A stretch of DNA of 64,000 bases from Eutrigla gurnardus (Eukaryota; Chordata; Actinopteri; Perciformes; Triglidae): contig OY741270.1 of assembly GCA_963514095.1 (NCBI GenBank), positions 26,913,571 through 26,977,570 of the forward strand, given 5' to 3'. The notes beneath the pieces are model-generated. The model worked only from the letters and a program-made list of their open reading frames with translations. It did no database searches and had not been told where the DNA came from. The position numbers were made by a program, and so were the translations under genes. Below are positions 11,370-22,425 of the stretch, in pieces; position 1 is the stretch's first letter; each line of letters starts with the position of its first letter.

Positions 11370-13115
11370 TTAAGATATGTATAGACTCATGTGCATTAGC
11401 TTATTTAGCGGGACTGTTGGTGCCAACATTATAGTAGCCGTGCATGACCAGTAGTGATGCTTGCTTCATGAAGAATAGTTAAAAATCAATTTTTTGCTGG
11501 AGCTCAAACCTGGAAACCAGTTCAGTTGAATTAAAGGTAGACTACAGCTTTTTAAATATAGATATAGCTTTGCCCTCCAATCTTAGACTAATGCAAGATC
11601 TCTTTTTATTCTATGTCTTGGGTGTTTAATTAAGATACAATTAAAGTGTGACACAATCAGGGTATGCAGTATTGATTCTAGTATAAACTAAATATAAGTA
11701 AGTGCTTTCTAACACAACTGCTGTAGGATTCTTATCTGGGAAAAATAAAAATAAAAAAGCTTAGGCACAGAAATAATTGGGTCGTAATTATGCGAAAAGG
11801 CAAAAAGACTCCCTCAAAAAAACAAGTTTCAGATTTGAAAATGCTAAAAAAAACACAACCTTTTGTAGAGGAATGTTCTATTAAGAGGAGCGCTTGAATC
11901 TTAGATTCTAATTGGTAATGATTTAGTCTTAGAATTAAGATCTTGGCATGACACCGTATTGTACATAATACCTCATAGTTTTTGGGATTCAGAGCGAGAT
12001 ATTTTAATCCATAAAATTGTATTTGATTATAGTTTTTAGAAGCAATAACCTACAATAATGCATGAGTTTAGTGGCAGGGTGTAAGTGTTAAAAGGAGTCT
12101 GTAATGTCCCCCCCCTCTCTCTCTCTTCTATCTATTAGTCACTCTTGTTTTTGGGACGGGAGGGTGTAATATTCGGCTTTAGAATACAGTATCGCGTATG
12201 AAGGGTTGGGATACTTCCTGCAGAACAAGGACAGCTGTAGCACCATTTATCTGAAAGTAAATGCTTATATATCTCCCTGCCTTGTATTCCTGCACCCATA
12301 CAATAATCTAAACCCATCGGTACATGAGAGATGCTTTAAATTCAGATTCTCGTAGCATTCCCTTCCCTTTTTTTCTCTTCGAAATACTGACTTTCAGTAA
12401 CTCTGTGGCTGCAAAGGACTTCCTGGACGACCGGGGACTCTTGTTGGGGGGGAAAAGCACTTTCTCTCCATGTACTGACTTGCACTGTCGTCATCACCAT
12501 CCTGTCTTGAATACTGTGTTCTAAAAACCCTGTAATGCTCTGTGTGGGGATTTATAATCACAATTTATAAAACAAGTAGGCGTCTAGCGACATGAATATA
12601 TGGGGGTTTTAAAAAAAGAAAACTAAATATGCATGACTTAGCAGAAACATGAATGATTTGTATTGCATGCAATAATCCAAAATGTAATGTGAATGAGTGT
12701 AATTGCGCTGCGGAGATGTTCGCATCAGATGTTGTGCGGGACGCTGGTTTGACACAACGGTCCTTGTAGCTTTGATCACCGGTTGTGGTTTTTACACGAC
12801 GGACTTAAAAAAAAAAATTTGCACCAAAAACAAAAGAAGTGTCAGCGAGCAGTTTGAAGTGTCTCGCTCTCCGTTGTGTCAAAGGTCACCACGGCGATAC
12901 AGCTGAGAAACACTGATGGGCCTTCGCTCCCGTAAAGAAAACAAAAAGCTTCATGACGTTACTTTGTTGATCAACTTTTCCACTGAGGAGGTGGACTGTG
13001 TAGAAACTATGCACTCCAGAGGGAGGAGACGGGCATGCTTATTACGTGTGAGCCTCTTGTCTGGTTTTGTATTCACTAAAAAACTAAAGAGAAGAATCTG
13101 TATCAGAAAATCAGC

Positions 13116-13121
13116 AATAAA
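13116..13121 (+). terminator. oip5-as1: Probable cyrano poly(A) signal AATAAA
   Basis: A plus-strand AATAAA upstream of the convergent oip5 3' end. Earlier AATAAA-like sites, for example near 11745, could give shorter forms. Confidence 0.5.
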
Positions 13122-13339
13122 ATGCAGCATGGTGCCAATTGGATGGCTGTGTGTTGATGTTTCCTTCCTGTCGTGAATGATTGTACGTCATCAGAACGCC
13201 CATGTGACTAATTACACACCAGAAAAGTGCATTATTATTATATGGAAAATAATCACTGCATTGACAATGATTCTCAACACCAACAGGATGCAAAAGAATT
13301 TGACCTTTTATATGAATAGTTTGGTGAAACGCTTATTAA

Positions 13340-13440
13340 CGTGAAATGTACGTAGTTATGGAGCTGGAGCAAGGAGGCAATTAGCCTAGCTTAGCATAAA
13401 GACTGGAAGCAGGGCCAAACGGCTAGCCTGGCTATCTCAG
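13340..13440. repeat. Interspersed fish repeat ('ttagcataaagactgg' type)
   Basis: The core 'tagcttagcataaagactgg' at about 13387-13406 is followed by 'aagcagggccaaacggctag' and 'cctggct'. I recognise this as a very common percomorph repeat. The shorter core 'tagcttagcataaagac' recurs at 61984-62000 in fbln5 intron 4, which supports it being dispersed. Confidence 0.55.
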
Positions 13441-13556
13441 TTAAAAAACATGGCAGCGTTAACTTTGCATGCATTAAAACGAGTTGATCTTAAAGAGTAA
13501 AAGTGATACAAAAGTTCCTCTGTGTTTAGTTTATGAGACCGTTTCTTTGTTTTGTT

Positions 13557-13562
13557 TTTATT
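13557..13562 (-). terminator. oip5: oip5 poly(A) signal (AATAAA on the minus strand)
   Basis: TTTATT on the plus strand reads AATAAA on the minus strand, about 480 bases after the oip5 stop codon. It lies 3' of, and tail-to-tail with, the end of cyrano. Confidence 0.5.
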
Positions 13563-13939
13563 ATACTAATACTAATTATAGATAAATACATAGATACTAC
13601 ATTGAAGTGGGGTTTTGGGTGTGCATGGACAAAAGCAGGTAGACACTGTAGAAATAACTACCAACTACTCCAAATGGTATGTTGTGATGTTTTTTGTGTA
13701 AATGTGGCCCCTAAAAGAGAGTTGGTTATATTTAAATAGCAGGCAGGTGTGTTTTACTGCTCCACAGTAAACCTGCAGGGACTCAACAGAGATGATGAAT
13801 AAGACCGAAAGAGAAATGCTTGCATAATAATAATAATAAAAAAACTTTAATGTAAACACAAAACACCGAAAAAAACAACAATTTACAACACAAACTAATC
13901 CACAAGAGAGATTGGAGAACAGAATGGAGAACCCACGAG

Positions 13940-14035
13940 CCCCAAGGACACGGTCCCAGGACGGGACCGGGGTCCCAGGACAGAACCAGGGTCCCAGAAC
14001 ACAGACCAAGGACAGGACCGGGTCCCAGTCTAGTG
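13940..14035. repeat. Minisatellite in the oip5 3' UTR
   Basis: Imperfect tandem units of roughly 19-22 bases built around 'gggtcccaggacagaacc' occur about four times. They lie directly downstream (on the minus strand) of the oip5 stop codon, so they are transcribed in its 3' UTR. Confidence 0.7.
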
Positions 14036-14045
14036 CAGGAGCACG

Positions 14046-14150
14046 CTACTGGACTAACTCACTGGAAAGGCTCCTGTCAGCCAGTCTGCTCTTAATGCAC
14101 GACATCTGGTCCAGCTGTGCTTCAAACTGCTGTCTCATCTGCAGCGGAAA

Positions 14151-14211
<61 letters not shown>

Positions 14212-15722
14212 TAGAAACATCTAGAAGTAAAGTTCTAATTGAATGCCGTATGTCGATTTGCCACTTAGCCGAGATGCTTCCCCGGTGCAGGCGAGGCTGC
14301 TGGGTAATAGCCTCAGATGTAAAACCTGCAAACTTAATTACCCGTTTGAACAGCTCGTGCTCCTCTGGGGCACAAAATGTGTCGTTCAAAGGGCTCGTCG
14401 GGGATGTAATTAGTCGTATGCGATTATGAGATTATTATGTGAGTGCAGCGTTGGAAGTGAAGCGGTGCAGCTGCACACACGGAGGTCAGAGTGAACCGTA
14501 CGAGGTCTGACCTTGTTCATGCTTTCTCTGAGGGGCTTCACGTCAAACGTGAGCGAGGATGCTTTCACCATAGAGCTGCAGCTGAGGATGTAACTGTGAA
14601 GAAAAAGAGGAAAGGAGGGGTCAAAGGATGCTGGCTGTGTTTGTTAGAACGCTTATAAGACACATGTTTATTCCGGCCTCTCCAGGCAGCAGTGCATCGG
14701 TGTGCTTGTGTGCTCAGAGAGGCGGCGGAGCAGCTCACCAGCTGATGTTTGCTTTGTGGAGGAGAAACATGGAGCGAACCACGGCCAGGCGCAGCGGGGC
14801 CGAGTGAATGACTTTCCCCACAGCACAGCGGCAGCCGCGGCATTTCACAGAGCTGTAGATGCTGAAAACAAGCAGGAAGGTCAGACTGTTAGTCGTGGTC
14901 GTACAGCTAGAAGACGGTCCTTTAAATCACAGGTGACATCTGGTAGCTGAGGTGCTCATGGAAACAAAGAAACAGGGAATTTAGATCATCATTTCTATAT
15001 TTTAAACTTAAATCTTATATTGCATTATGGTGTATAGGGATTTCACATTATATGCATCACTTTTTAAATATATTTGTATAATCCTAGAAGACAATGTTAT
15101 AAAGATGTGATGATGGTCTTACATTTAAGTATTATTATTATAATAAAGACTGTAAAAAAGTAAAAAAATTATATTCATATTTATAGATATTTAACTATGT
15201 TTTTGAGTTGCTAATTAACAAAACACTGTTTTGTCACTCACCAACGAGCCATGTCGCCTTTATGTCCTGATTCCACTTCATCGCTGACGACCACGTCATC
15301 GGTTACTCCTGCAAATATTGATTAATATTGGGATGAAAAGATGTTAGTATGTGTGGAGGGCAGAGAAGCATTGCAGAAACACAAATGGAAGCAAATGCCA
15401 GGACACAACAAACAGGTAAAATCACAGGTAAAATATGTAAAATCTGCAGAATGCGTAACTTGCATAACAAACTGAATCACACAGATATTCAGCAGGTTGA
15501 ACATAGAGATGGAGCGAACTTACTCGTAAACACGATCGAGTCCAAAGACTTGATCTCCCCGCAGACTCCGAGCGAGTCCCCCAACACGACGTTGCATTGC
15601 TGACAGTGGAAAGTCATCCGCTGCTTGTGTCCGGACTCCGCGGCCGCCTTCGCCGGTCCGTGGGTGCGCTGGATTAACAGGCTCTCGTCAAATTCCATGG
15701 AAGTGGAGTTTTTAGAGAGCAT
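14046..15722 (-). CDS. oip5: Opa-interacting protein 5 / Mis18-beta
   Basis: Exons in transcript order: 15722-15524, 15308-15242, 14861-14739, 14593-14512, 14138-14046. They total 564 nt, or 187 residues. Mis18-beta works with Mis18-alpha and M18BP1 to license centromeres for CENP-A loading after mitosis. The Mis18/Yippee zinc-binding fold is visible: CxxC at C40/C43 (CQQC) and CxxC at C96/C99 (CRGC), with the family's FTRVTDDVVVSDE strand region between. The C-terminal tail (MRQQFEAQLDQM and beyond) is the expected coiled-coil segment. The chosen start, MLSKNS at 15722, has an in-frame alternative MEFDES at 15698; upstream in-frame methionines seem less likely because the region is promoter-like. 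The gene is head-to-head with nusap1 and convergent with cyrano. Confidence 0.95.
14152..14210. repeat. (CA)n microsatellite in oip5 intron 4
   Basis: A pure AC dinucleotide array of about 59 bases. It begins 14 bases before (on the minus strand) the last oip5 exon at 14138, so it lies beside the branch point and polypyrimidine tract. On the oip5 strand it reads (TG)n. Confidence 0.95.
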
Positions 15723-16218
15723 AGCTAGCTGGCTAACTAACTGTGTCCCGCCTGTGAATTTGAACCCGGGAGGACCAGAAAGTAGGAGGTCTCTTCCTTG
15801 TGTCTTACTGTGGTTTGCTCGGTTCAACACTGCCCCCACCCGGCGTAATGAGGGAACTGCAGATATGAAACCAAATAACGTACGTTGTAAAAAAATAAAA
15901 TAATAATCGTATTCCTAAATAGTGATTTAAAAAAAATTAATATTAAGCGTTTTAAAACCAAGTGAAAAGTAAATGAATTGCTCAAATTTAACTTTTAAAC
16001 GACAATGTATAGAAAAAAAAGTATCTTCGCTGTGGTTGGCTGCGAAGGCACTTCCGGTAACACGGGAACCAATCAAACGGCTCCGGCTTCTGTGTTTTGA
16101 ATCGGAGGCGTTTTAACGGTCAGACAGACTCACACAGCTCTCGGTGCGCGAAGAAAGTAAACGTGTGTGTGTATTTGCTGATTTCTTCTCGCAAAACGGA
16201 ATAAACGATCACGCCGAC
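15723..16218. promoter_or_regulatory. Divergent oip5-nusap1 promoter region
   Basis: Only 496 bases separate the two start codons. On the nusap1 side there is an ETS-like CTTCCGG near 16051, a CCAAT box at 16069-16073 and a CHR-like TTTGAA at 16096-16101. CCAAT plus CHR is the known arrangement of DREAM/MMB-controlled G2/M genes, and both OIP5 and NUSAP1 are mitotic genes. The left half (about 15880-16020) is AT-rich, so it may be two adjacent promoters rather than one. Confidence 0.55.
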
Positions 16219-18892
16219 ATGGATTTGGACTCCATGAAATATGGCGAGTTGAGGAGCGTCGCCAAGGGACTCGGGCTCAAAGCCAACATGAAGGTAATGG
16301 AGCTGAAATGCTGTGTTCACGCTGCGCTAACGGTTGCTGTTTGAATCTGTGTGAGAAATCTACTCGCTAACATGTTATTGTCCACAAACAGGCGGATAAA
16401 CTCCTCAAAGCGATCAAGCAGCATTATCAACAAGTCAAGGAGGTGGGGGAGGGAGTTCAGGTAATTTAATACTGGCCGATGATACCAACATTAAAACATA
16501 AATCGTCTTTTTTTCCGCCCTTTTTTAAAATCTGACGTGAACACACCATGTATTGTGGTGTTTTTACAGGATGCCATTGTTGAAGAAGGTGAAACCGCTC
16601 AGCAAGATGAAGAAGCGTCTCGCGTGGAAGACGTTGCGAGCCCCGCTGTGTTTGTGAACACACGTCGGGGCAAAGGAACCAAGAGGAAGATCTCTGATCC
16701 CGCAGCGGTGCCCGAGTGTGATGCCCAGCCGCATCCAGACGCTCCAGAGGTATTAACGCACCGTAACGCACACATGTGACAATAACTTCCACTCTTCATT
16801 GGTAATATAATGTGCAAAGTTGATACCAAATGCATGTGTGAAATGTATGATTTGCATTCAGGAGGATTAGAGAACTGTCGTTTCTTTTCAGGGTGACAGT
16901 GAAGTGGCTGCATCTCGTCCTCCCTGCGGTGGCAAGAAGAGGAAAGTGTCCCGTGCCAAGGATTCTGACAAAACTGAGGAGCCACAGACCACGGCTGATG
17001 AGCAGCAGCCTGACTTTAAGGATGAGCAGCAGCCTGACATTGATGAAGCACCTGTGCATGATGATGCAGGTCAGTAGTACAAATGTGAATCTATTACTTC
17101 ATTTCGCTTTGAATGGCACGTTCCTCCCCTAATGTGTTTCTGCTGTTGTCATTGTGATCACGCTGTAATCCTTTTATGTGTCCAGACAAAGAACCCAAAG
17201 TTGCCAGAGCTGGTAAAATCCCCCGTTTACAAGGAAGACTCCAGCAGAAGAACAAGCTTCTGTTGAAGCCTGTCACTCCAAGTAAGTCCTTTGTTTTGGT
17301 TTTTTGGGGTTTTTTTTCTCCAAAGATTCAGTGACCACATAACAGTTGTTTTTTTGTCTCGTTTGTAGACTTTAAAAAACTCCATGCAGCACATTTTGAC
17401 AAGATGGAGTCAATCGACTCGTATGTCCAGCGAAAGAACAAGCAGGTGGAGACTTTCAGAACTTCAGTCAAAGAACTGAAGGTACTCAAATGCTTCGATG
17501 TAATATGGTGTATCTGTAAGTGAACTTGATGTTAGTTTTTTTAAATTTACATTCCATTTTATTTAATTTTTTAAGAAACTGTCGGACAAAACCAAACTGC
17601 AGCAAGCTGATGGTAAAACTCAAGCGGTAAGTGTCGCCACCGGTTGCAGGATGTCGAGTACTTCCAGAGTGCAGCGATGGTGATGGCCTGTGTGCATGTG
17701 TTCTACAGAGGGCAAGCCGGGGTCGTGCTTCCTTGTTGAGTCCCGTCCCGGTGATTAAGAAGCCCGCTGAGGACAGACGCACGATGCTCTCGGCCAGTAA
17801 AGCTCCGCCAAATAAACCTGCTGGGAAGGAAGCTGCTCCGTTCAGACCGTCTGTCCTTTCCACTCGCAGGATCAACGTTCGGTACGTCACTTCTTCAGCC
17901 CTTTGCTGGGACAGAAAACTGATCAAAAGCCAAATACTGTCCACTCTTCCAGCCCACTATATCCATCTGTACTTGAAACGCAGCCTTAACTTTCACCCCT
18001 TTACACTTTGACACAACAGGATGCTTTTTCTAATCAACACTAATCCTCCTTTTTGATTCAATATCGTTAAACATGTAAACTTTCAAGGGTGTGACTGCAT
18101 ATGTAGCGTTCAATGTGAAACTTTAACAGGCATGTCGTGTTTGCAGGTTCTCAGAAGCCACGTTTGACAATGAGAATAAAAGGTCCTTGGTGAAGACGCC
18201 GGCCCGCATGTCGCTCTGCGTGGCCTCGAGCACGCCACAAAAACAGGCCGCCGACGGAGGGAAGCCCAAAACGGTCAAGACTTCCACGTTCTCTGCCACA
18301 AAAACTCCAGGTACCTTTCGCCTTTTTAGTCCTCGGAAAGATACATTTGCCTACGGATATGTGGAGAGTCGCTGATTTCCGTTTTTCAATGTTAATTCCA
18401 AAGGCGCATTCCTTTTCACCGGCAACACGAGCACTTCAACAACGCCCGCAACACAAAAGAAGACCAACTTTGATCTCAAGGCGAGTCTGTCGCGTCCCCT
18501 CGGCTACAAGCCTCACACAGGTACAAAACCCACGGTTTAATTTCTCTGCTTCCCTGAAATATAACATCAGTAGTATATATTTAATATAAAAAAAATATAT
18601 TTTTTAACAGGTAAACTGAAGCCGTTTGCAGATGCCAAAGAAAACGAGACAGGAAACAAGTCATTGATCTCAAACTCGCATCAGAAAAATTACAAACAGC
18701 ACCAAGTCCAGACGAGGTATGTTTAAATTTAAAGCACACGATGTCCGACGTCGGTTATTTCACCATCAGGAATCCGTCTCTTATGGATGTTTCTGTTATT
18801 TTAGGGGCGACAGGAGAGTGAAACACCTGGAAGACCGGAAGCAGAAGAAGGAGAATCTGCTCGGGGCCAGAAGGGGCCTCGTCATGATGTAA
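16219..18892 (+). CDS. nusap1: Nucleolar and spindle-associated protein 1
   Basis: Exons: 16219-16293, 16392-16460, 16570-16749, 16892-17069, 17186-17281, 17369-17481, 17576-17626, 17709-17881, 18147-18310, 18404-18520, 18611-18716, 18805-18892. They total 1410 nt, or 469 residues (human about 441). NuSAP bundles and stabilises microtubules near chromosomes and is degraded by APC/C. The N-terminal SAP-type DNA-binding motif spans about residues 1-40 (LRSVAKGLGLKANMKADKLL). The middle is basic and low-complexity. A KEN degron is at 415-417. The C terminus is a charged helix (KHLEDRKQKKENLL). Exon 4 carries an internal tandem duplication of DEQQPD. The gene overlaps nothing, is divergent from oip5 and is convergent with ndufaf1. 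The 3' UTR shows no strong AATAAA before the ndufaf1 end. Confidence 0.96.
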
Positions 18893-19261
18893 AAAATCTG
18901 GTGCTTGTTTGTAGACATGTTGTACAGCCTGTTTTTCTACTGTAAATATTAAGTCTTTGGCAGCTGCTGCTTTCATTTCTGCAGTGTCTTTAAGCCTACT
19001 GTTGTTGGGTTCCTGTTTTCTGCTTCTATCCAACCTACTGTGCAGCGTTTTATTAGATTTGACTCGTAGCATAGTTTTAGAAACCTTACAGCGCTGAGCG
19101 ATGCTTTTTATGCATTTTAATGGAGAGAGAATCAGTATCGTGTTTTGCTGCATTTTGAACCGGTCGTTTTGTTGTTCATACGTTGTGCTTTGTTTTCACC
19201 TGTTTACCTGAACGTGATAAAGAGATGGAGAAAACATGTATTGTTAAGTTAAGATTGGTGT

Positions 19262-19267
19262 TTTATT
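19262..19267 (-). terminator. ndufaf1: ndufaf1 poly(A) signal (minus strand)
   Basis: TTTATT on the plus strand, about 210 bases past the ndufaf1 stop. The interval 18893-19477 otherwise holds the two convergent 3' UTRs of nusap1 and ndufaf1. Confidence 0.55.
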
Positions 19268-19477
19268 CCTGACAAGTCCTGAATTGGTCACGTTTGCCTT
19301 TTTTTTTCTCTTAAGAACCTCACAATTACATGTGACACAGTCACATTAATGAGCTAGAATTCAAATATGCAGTCTTTTTTTTTTACCAGGAATGATGGAT
19401 AGGATGTAATTGATTGTCCACTTATTGGCAGTCCCCATTTCAATAACGGTTCATCTGCAGTGTCGTAGCCGCCGCTC

Positions 19478-21234
19478 TCAGATTTCAGGATTCCTCTTGT
19501 ACGCCTCGTAAGCGAACTCCTCGGTGTGTGCGTGATCTTTGCAGACGCCAATAAAGTCGATCTCCAGCTGGAACGGGCCGTCTGCTTTATCCGCCAAGGT
19601 AAATCCAATGGTGTTGATCTGTATAGTAAAATATAGAACATGTAAGCTTATCAGGGCCCATGGCATGAGAAAGTGTATAAGAATGTTACATGTGAAATAA
19701 AATATCTTTAGGCAATGATGGAATAGTTATGGCTTCATTGATGTATGTGCTGTTGTGTGTGACTTTTCCTCTGCTCTACCTTGTCCAGCCAGAGGGGGTG
19801 CTGGTCGTCTTGTATCCTCCCTCGATGTGTGAGGAAGAACTTGGAGAAAGGGATCTGTAAATGGGTAACGTGTGAGTGTCGGGACTGCTTTCAATTCATA
19901 TTGGACAAAAAGAAGTCCACCAAATAGTAAGCAGCTATTCCTCAAATGTGGCAACCGTGGAGGGTTTTAGTCTTTGCCCCACCTTGACATCTTGCCAGTA
20001 GGGTCCTCCCCTGGTGTACAGGAAATAATTGTATATGTCATCTTTCTGGTGAGAGAAGTATGTTTCCGTGGCGATGTTGATCATCCATGGACGGCCATCG
20101 CCGCGAACTCGCAAGTGCAAGGTGTTGAAACTGGACCAATCGAAGTGCTTTTTTCTATCGAATGAAGCCTGGGAGAGAGAGAAGGTTTGGGGGTTAAGTG
20201 CCAGTCTAGAGCAGCGTGATTAATCCTCTAACTGCCACTGGGATTATGAGAATGGTTTAAAATGTCCTGATTGGTAGGTTTTTATACCAATACATATTAA
20301 TTCCAATAAACCATAAAGGAGGAACTAGTCAGTATTGGGAATTAAGTAAACTGATTTTTGGCTTTCTGCCAAATTGCTCATGTTACATAAAAGTTCCAAA
20401 TTTATTGATAAACATCCAAATAACTGTTAAATTGTCTTATTTTTATTCAGATTACTTTAATTTTAGTAACTGCTTCATAGTTTTTCAACATTAATCCAAA
20501 ACAATATTTACAATATTTGAAATTATGATAAATATTGAAATATTTCCTGGCTCTTTCTGCTACTTCCAAGCTACAGTTACTGTTCATTTTATTTTCCAAA
20601 CCCAGTTTTCGAATACTTCTCCGTATTGGTCAAGAATAATATTCCAGTGGGGAAATACTGAAGCCTATATTTGTGTATTTATGGGGCTGAAAGTTGGCGT
20701 ATTCTTACTAACCAGAGGTTTGTGTGAGCGCATGGTGCAGTAGCCGCTGTAGCGTGTTTCTCCGTCCCTCGGAGGAGTAGAGCTCAGAGTCCCGGACAGA
20801 AAGCAGGTGTTAGTGTTTTTGCCCAGCTTCAAATCAACTTGACTCCGGCCTCCGATCTCCTGATCTGAGGAGACCGTCCACTGCTCCAGGCTCTCTGGAC
20901 CTCTGAACTCCCATACGACTCGGTTCTGTTCCAACATGTGCTCGAGGACCGGCTTGCCTTCCGGACCGACCCAGCGCTCGGAAAACTCCTCCTTCAGCAG
21001 TTTGAAATGCTTCTGTATCCCCTCGAAACCCTTCAGGAAGCCGAAGTTAATTGGCTGCCACGGGAACTTGTCTTCTTTGGGCTGTCCGGGCCGCCTGTAT
21101 TCGCCCTGACTCACAGATCTTCTGGGCACAGTGAGAGGAGCGACGGAGGGCAGCAGCAGCTGCTGCTGGTGGAGGTGATGGATGGAGCTCAGCAGCCTCA
21201 CCGAGGGGAGACGTGTGATCTTAGGCAGAGACAT
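19478..21234 (-). CDS. ndufaf1: Complex I assembly factor NDUFAF1 (CIA30)
   Basis: Exons in transcript order: 21234-20713, 20168-19983, 19854-19780, 19618-19478. They total 924 nt, or 307 residues (human 327), and all introns are phase 0. NDUFAF1 is a mitochondrial chaperone of the MCIA complex that binds the early membrane-arm intermediate of respiratory complex I. The N terminus (MSLPKITRLPSVRLLSS) is rich in basic and hydroxylated residues, as in a mitochondrial presequence. The CIA30 fold covers roughly residues 110-290, with conserved stretches such as LRVRGDGRPWMINIATETY, YNYFLYTRGGPYWQDVK and IGFTLADKADGPFQLEIDFIG. The first exon carries over half of the protein. At its 3' end two overlapping donors are possible; CTG|GTTAGT is the one that gives the family sequence. 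Confidence 0.96.
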
Positions 21235-21565
21235 TTCAGTGGTGATGTGGACGGTTCACTGCTGGGATACATCACACAGGGAAGAAGATTACAATGGAGT
21301 AATACAAGGGTAATTGATTATCACGGTTAGGTATCTTAAATGTACATTATTGACCATTTTATTTGGCACATATCAGACTATTGCTGAAACTATTTATTTG
21401 TCCTCTTCACAGGTGGATCAATTAAATTTGGACTTGTAGTAACTGCTCAATTCTACTTTTCTCTCTTGGCATATAGTTTTATTAGCCTATATATGACTTC
21501 ACCTGTCTATTCACTTGAATCTGATTTCCTTTATGGTGTAAACCAGTTTCCCCACTGGTGCTAAA

Positions 21566-21618
<53 letters not shown>

Positions 21619-22425
21619 TGAATCAAACCGATGACACTATCTGTTGCAATTGTGTTACTTTATCCATTGTAAAATTCACACACGGAATAAATATAACGTT
21701 GACACCTCTATTGACTAAATGAATGACACAGCCGTTGGTTATGTGCGTGTTTAAGACTATATTTAAATACGTAGCTAACGTTTCAACGGATTTTCTTACC
21801 CCGAAGAAGAATAATGTGATAGTGAATACCACGTTAAGCAGAATCTGTCTGTACTTACTGTGATCATGTTGTACCAAAAGGTGCCGGATGGATTTTTCAA
21901 CGACTCCGGTTCTTGTTTTAGTTTTGACTAAAACCATTAAGTCACGTATTTAAAATCACAGTTATGGATATAAAACGTTCATAAACGTGTGCTGAAATGT
22001 GAGAAATGTGTCTAAACTCAACGGGACAACAGATTTAACTACAACATGAAACGGTTGATTTATAGTAGGACCTTGAAGGTAAAAGTAGTGCACCAAAGAA
22101 TTGTGTCCTGACTGACACTCACCGTCAGTATGTAGTTCCGTTCTCGGCTTACCGTAAATGTTCGCATCGCGGCCCAACGTTTTTTCTTTGTTTGAATCGC
22201 ATCAATAAAGTGACATGATAAGTCCAATCACACATATGATTTTTATTCCACCGACAGAGCTATAAAACGCAACCGCTACTTATGGTATCAATAGTAGCGC
22301 GCATGCTCAGTGCTGCCTTTGTGTGACTGACTGCAGAGCCAACTAGCTTGGCACTAGCAGCGACGGCTAGCTGCAAACATTTAGACGACACAGAGGTAGC
22401 TAGCAGGTTAGCCGCGCAGCTAATC
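21235..22425. promoter_or_regulatory. ndufaf1-rtf1 divergent intergenic region
   Basis: This holds the ndufaf1 5' flank and the rtf1 5' UTR. A (TA)n array lies at 21575-21617. The part from about 22250 to 22425 becomes GC-rich and is the likely rtf1 promoter and 5' UTR. An in-frame upstream ATG at 22348 could extend rtf1 by 26 residues. Whether ndufaf1 has an upstream non-coding exon near 22150 is unclear. Confidence 0.45.
21575..21617. repeat. (TA)n microsatellite
   Basis: An uninterrupted AT dinucleotide array of about 43 bases following an A run, in the ndufaf1-rtf1 interval. Confidence 0.95.

Larger units (their letters stand above)
9180..13135 (+). ncRNA. oip5-as1: Long non-coding RNA cyrano (linc-oip5 / OIP5-AS1)
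   Basis: Two signs identify it. It lies between chp1 and oip5, on the strand opposite oip5, exactly where vertebrate cyrano sits. It also carries cyrano's hallmark, an extended near-complementary miR-7 site at 11346-11369. Known role: through this site cyrano drives target-directed degradation of miR-7 in mammals; it is conserved across vertebrates while coding capacity is not. Likely exons are a first exon ending at 9506, a second at about 10045-10155 (TTTTAG acceptor, GAG|GTAAAG donor) and a long last exon holding the miR-7 site. The acceptor of the last exon is not certain. The 3' end is probably just after AATAAA at 13116-13121. No long conserved reading frame is present. A strong hairpin lies at 10351-10436, and a Pumilio-like TGTACATA at 11960-11967. 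The exon structure is inferred; the identity is firm. Confidence 0.92.

Noticed and set aside
12916..13176. 86-codon open frame near the 3' end of cyrano
   Set aside because: Low-complexity basic and hydrophobic mix with no domain; it lies in the lncRNA's last part and ends past the probable poly(A) site.
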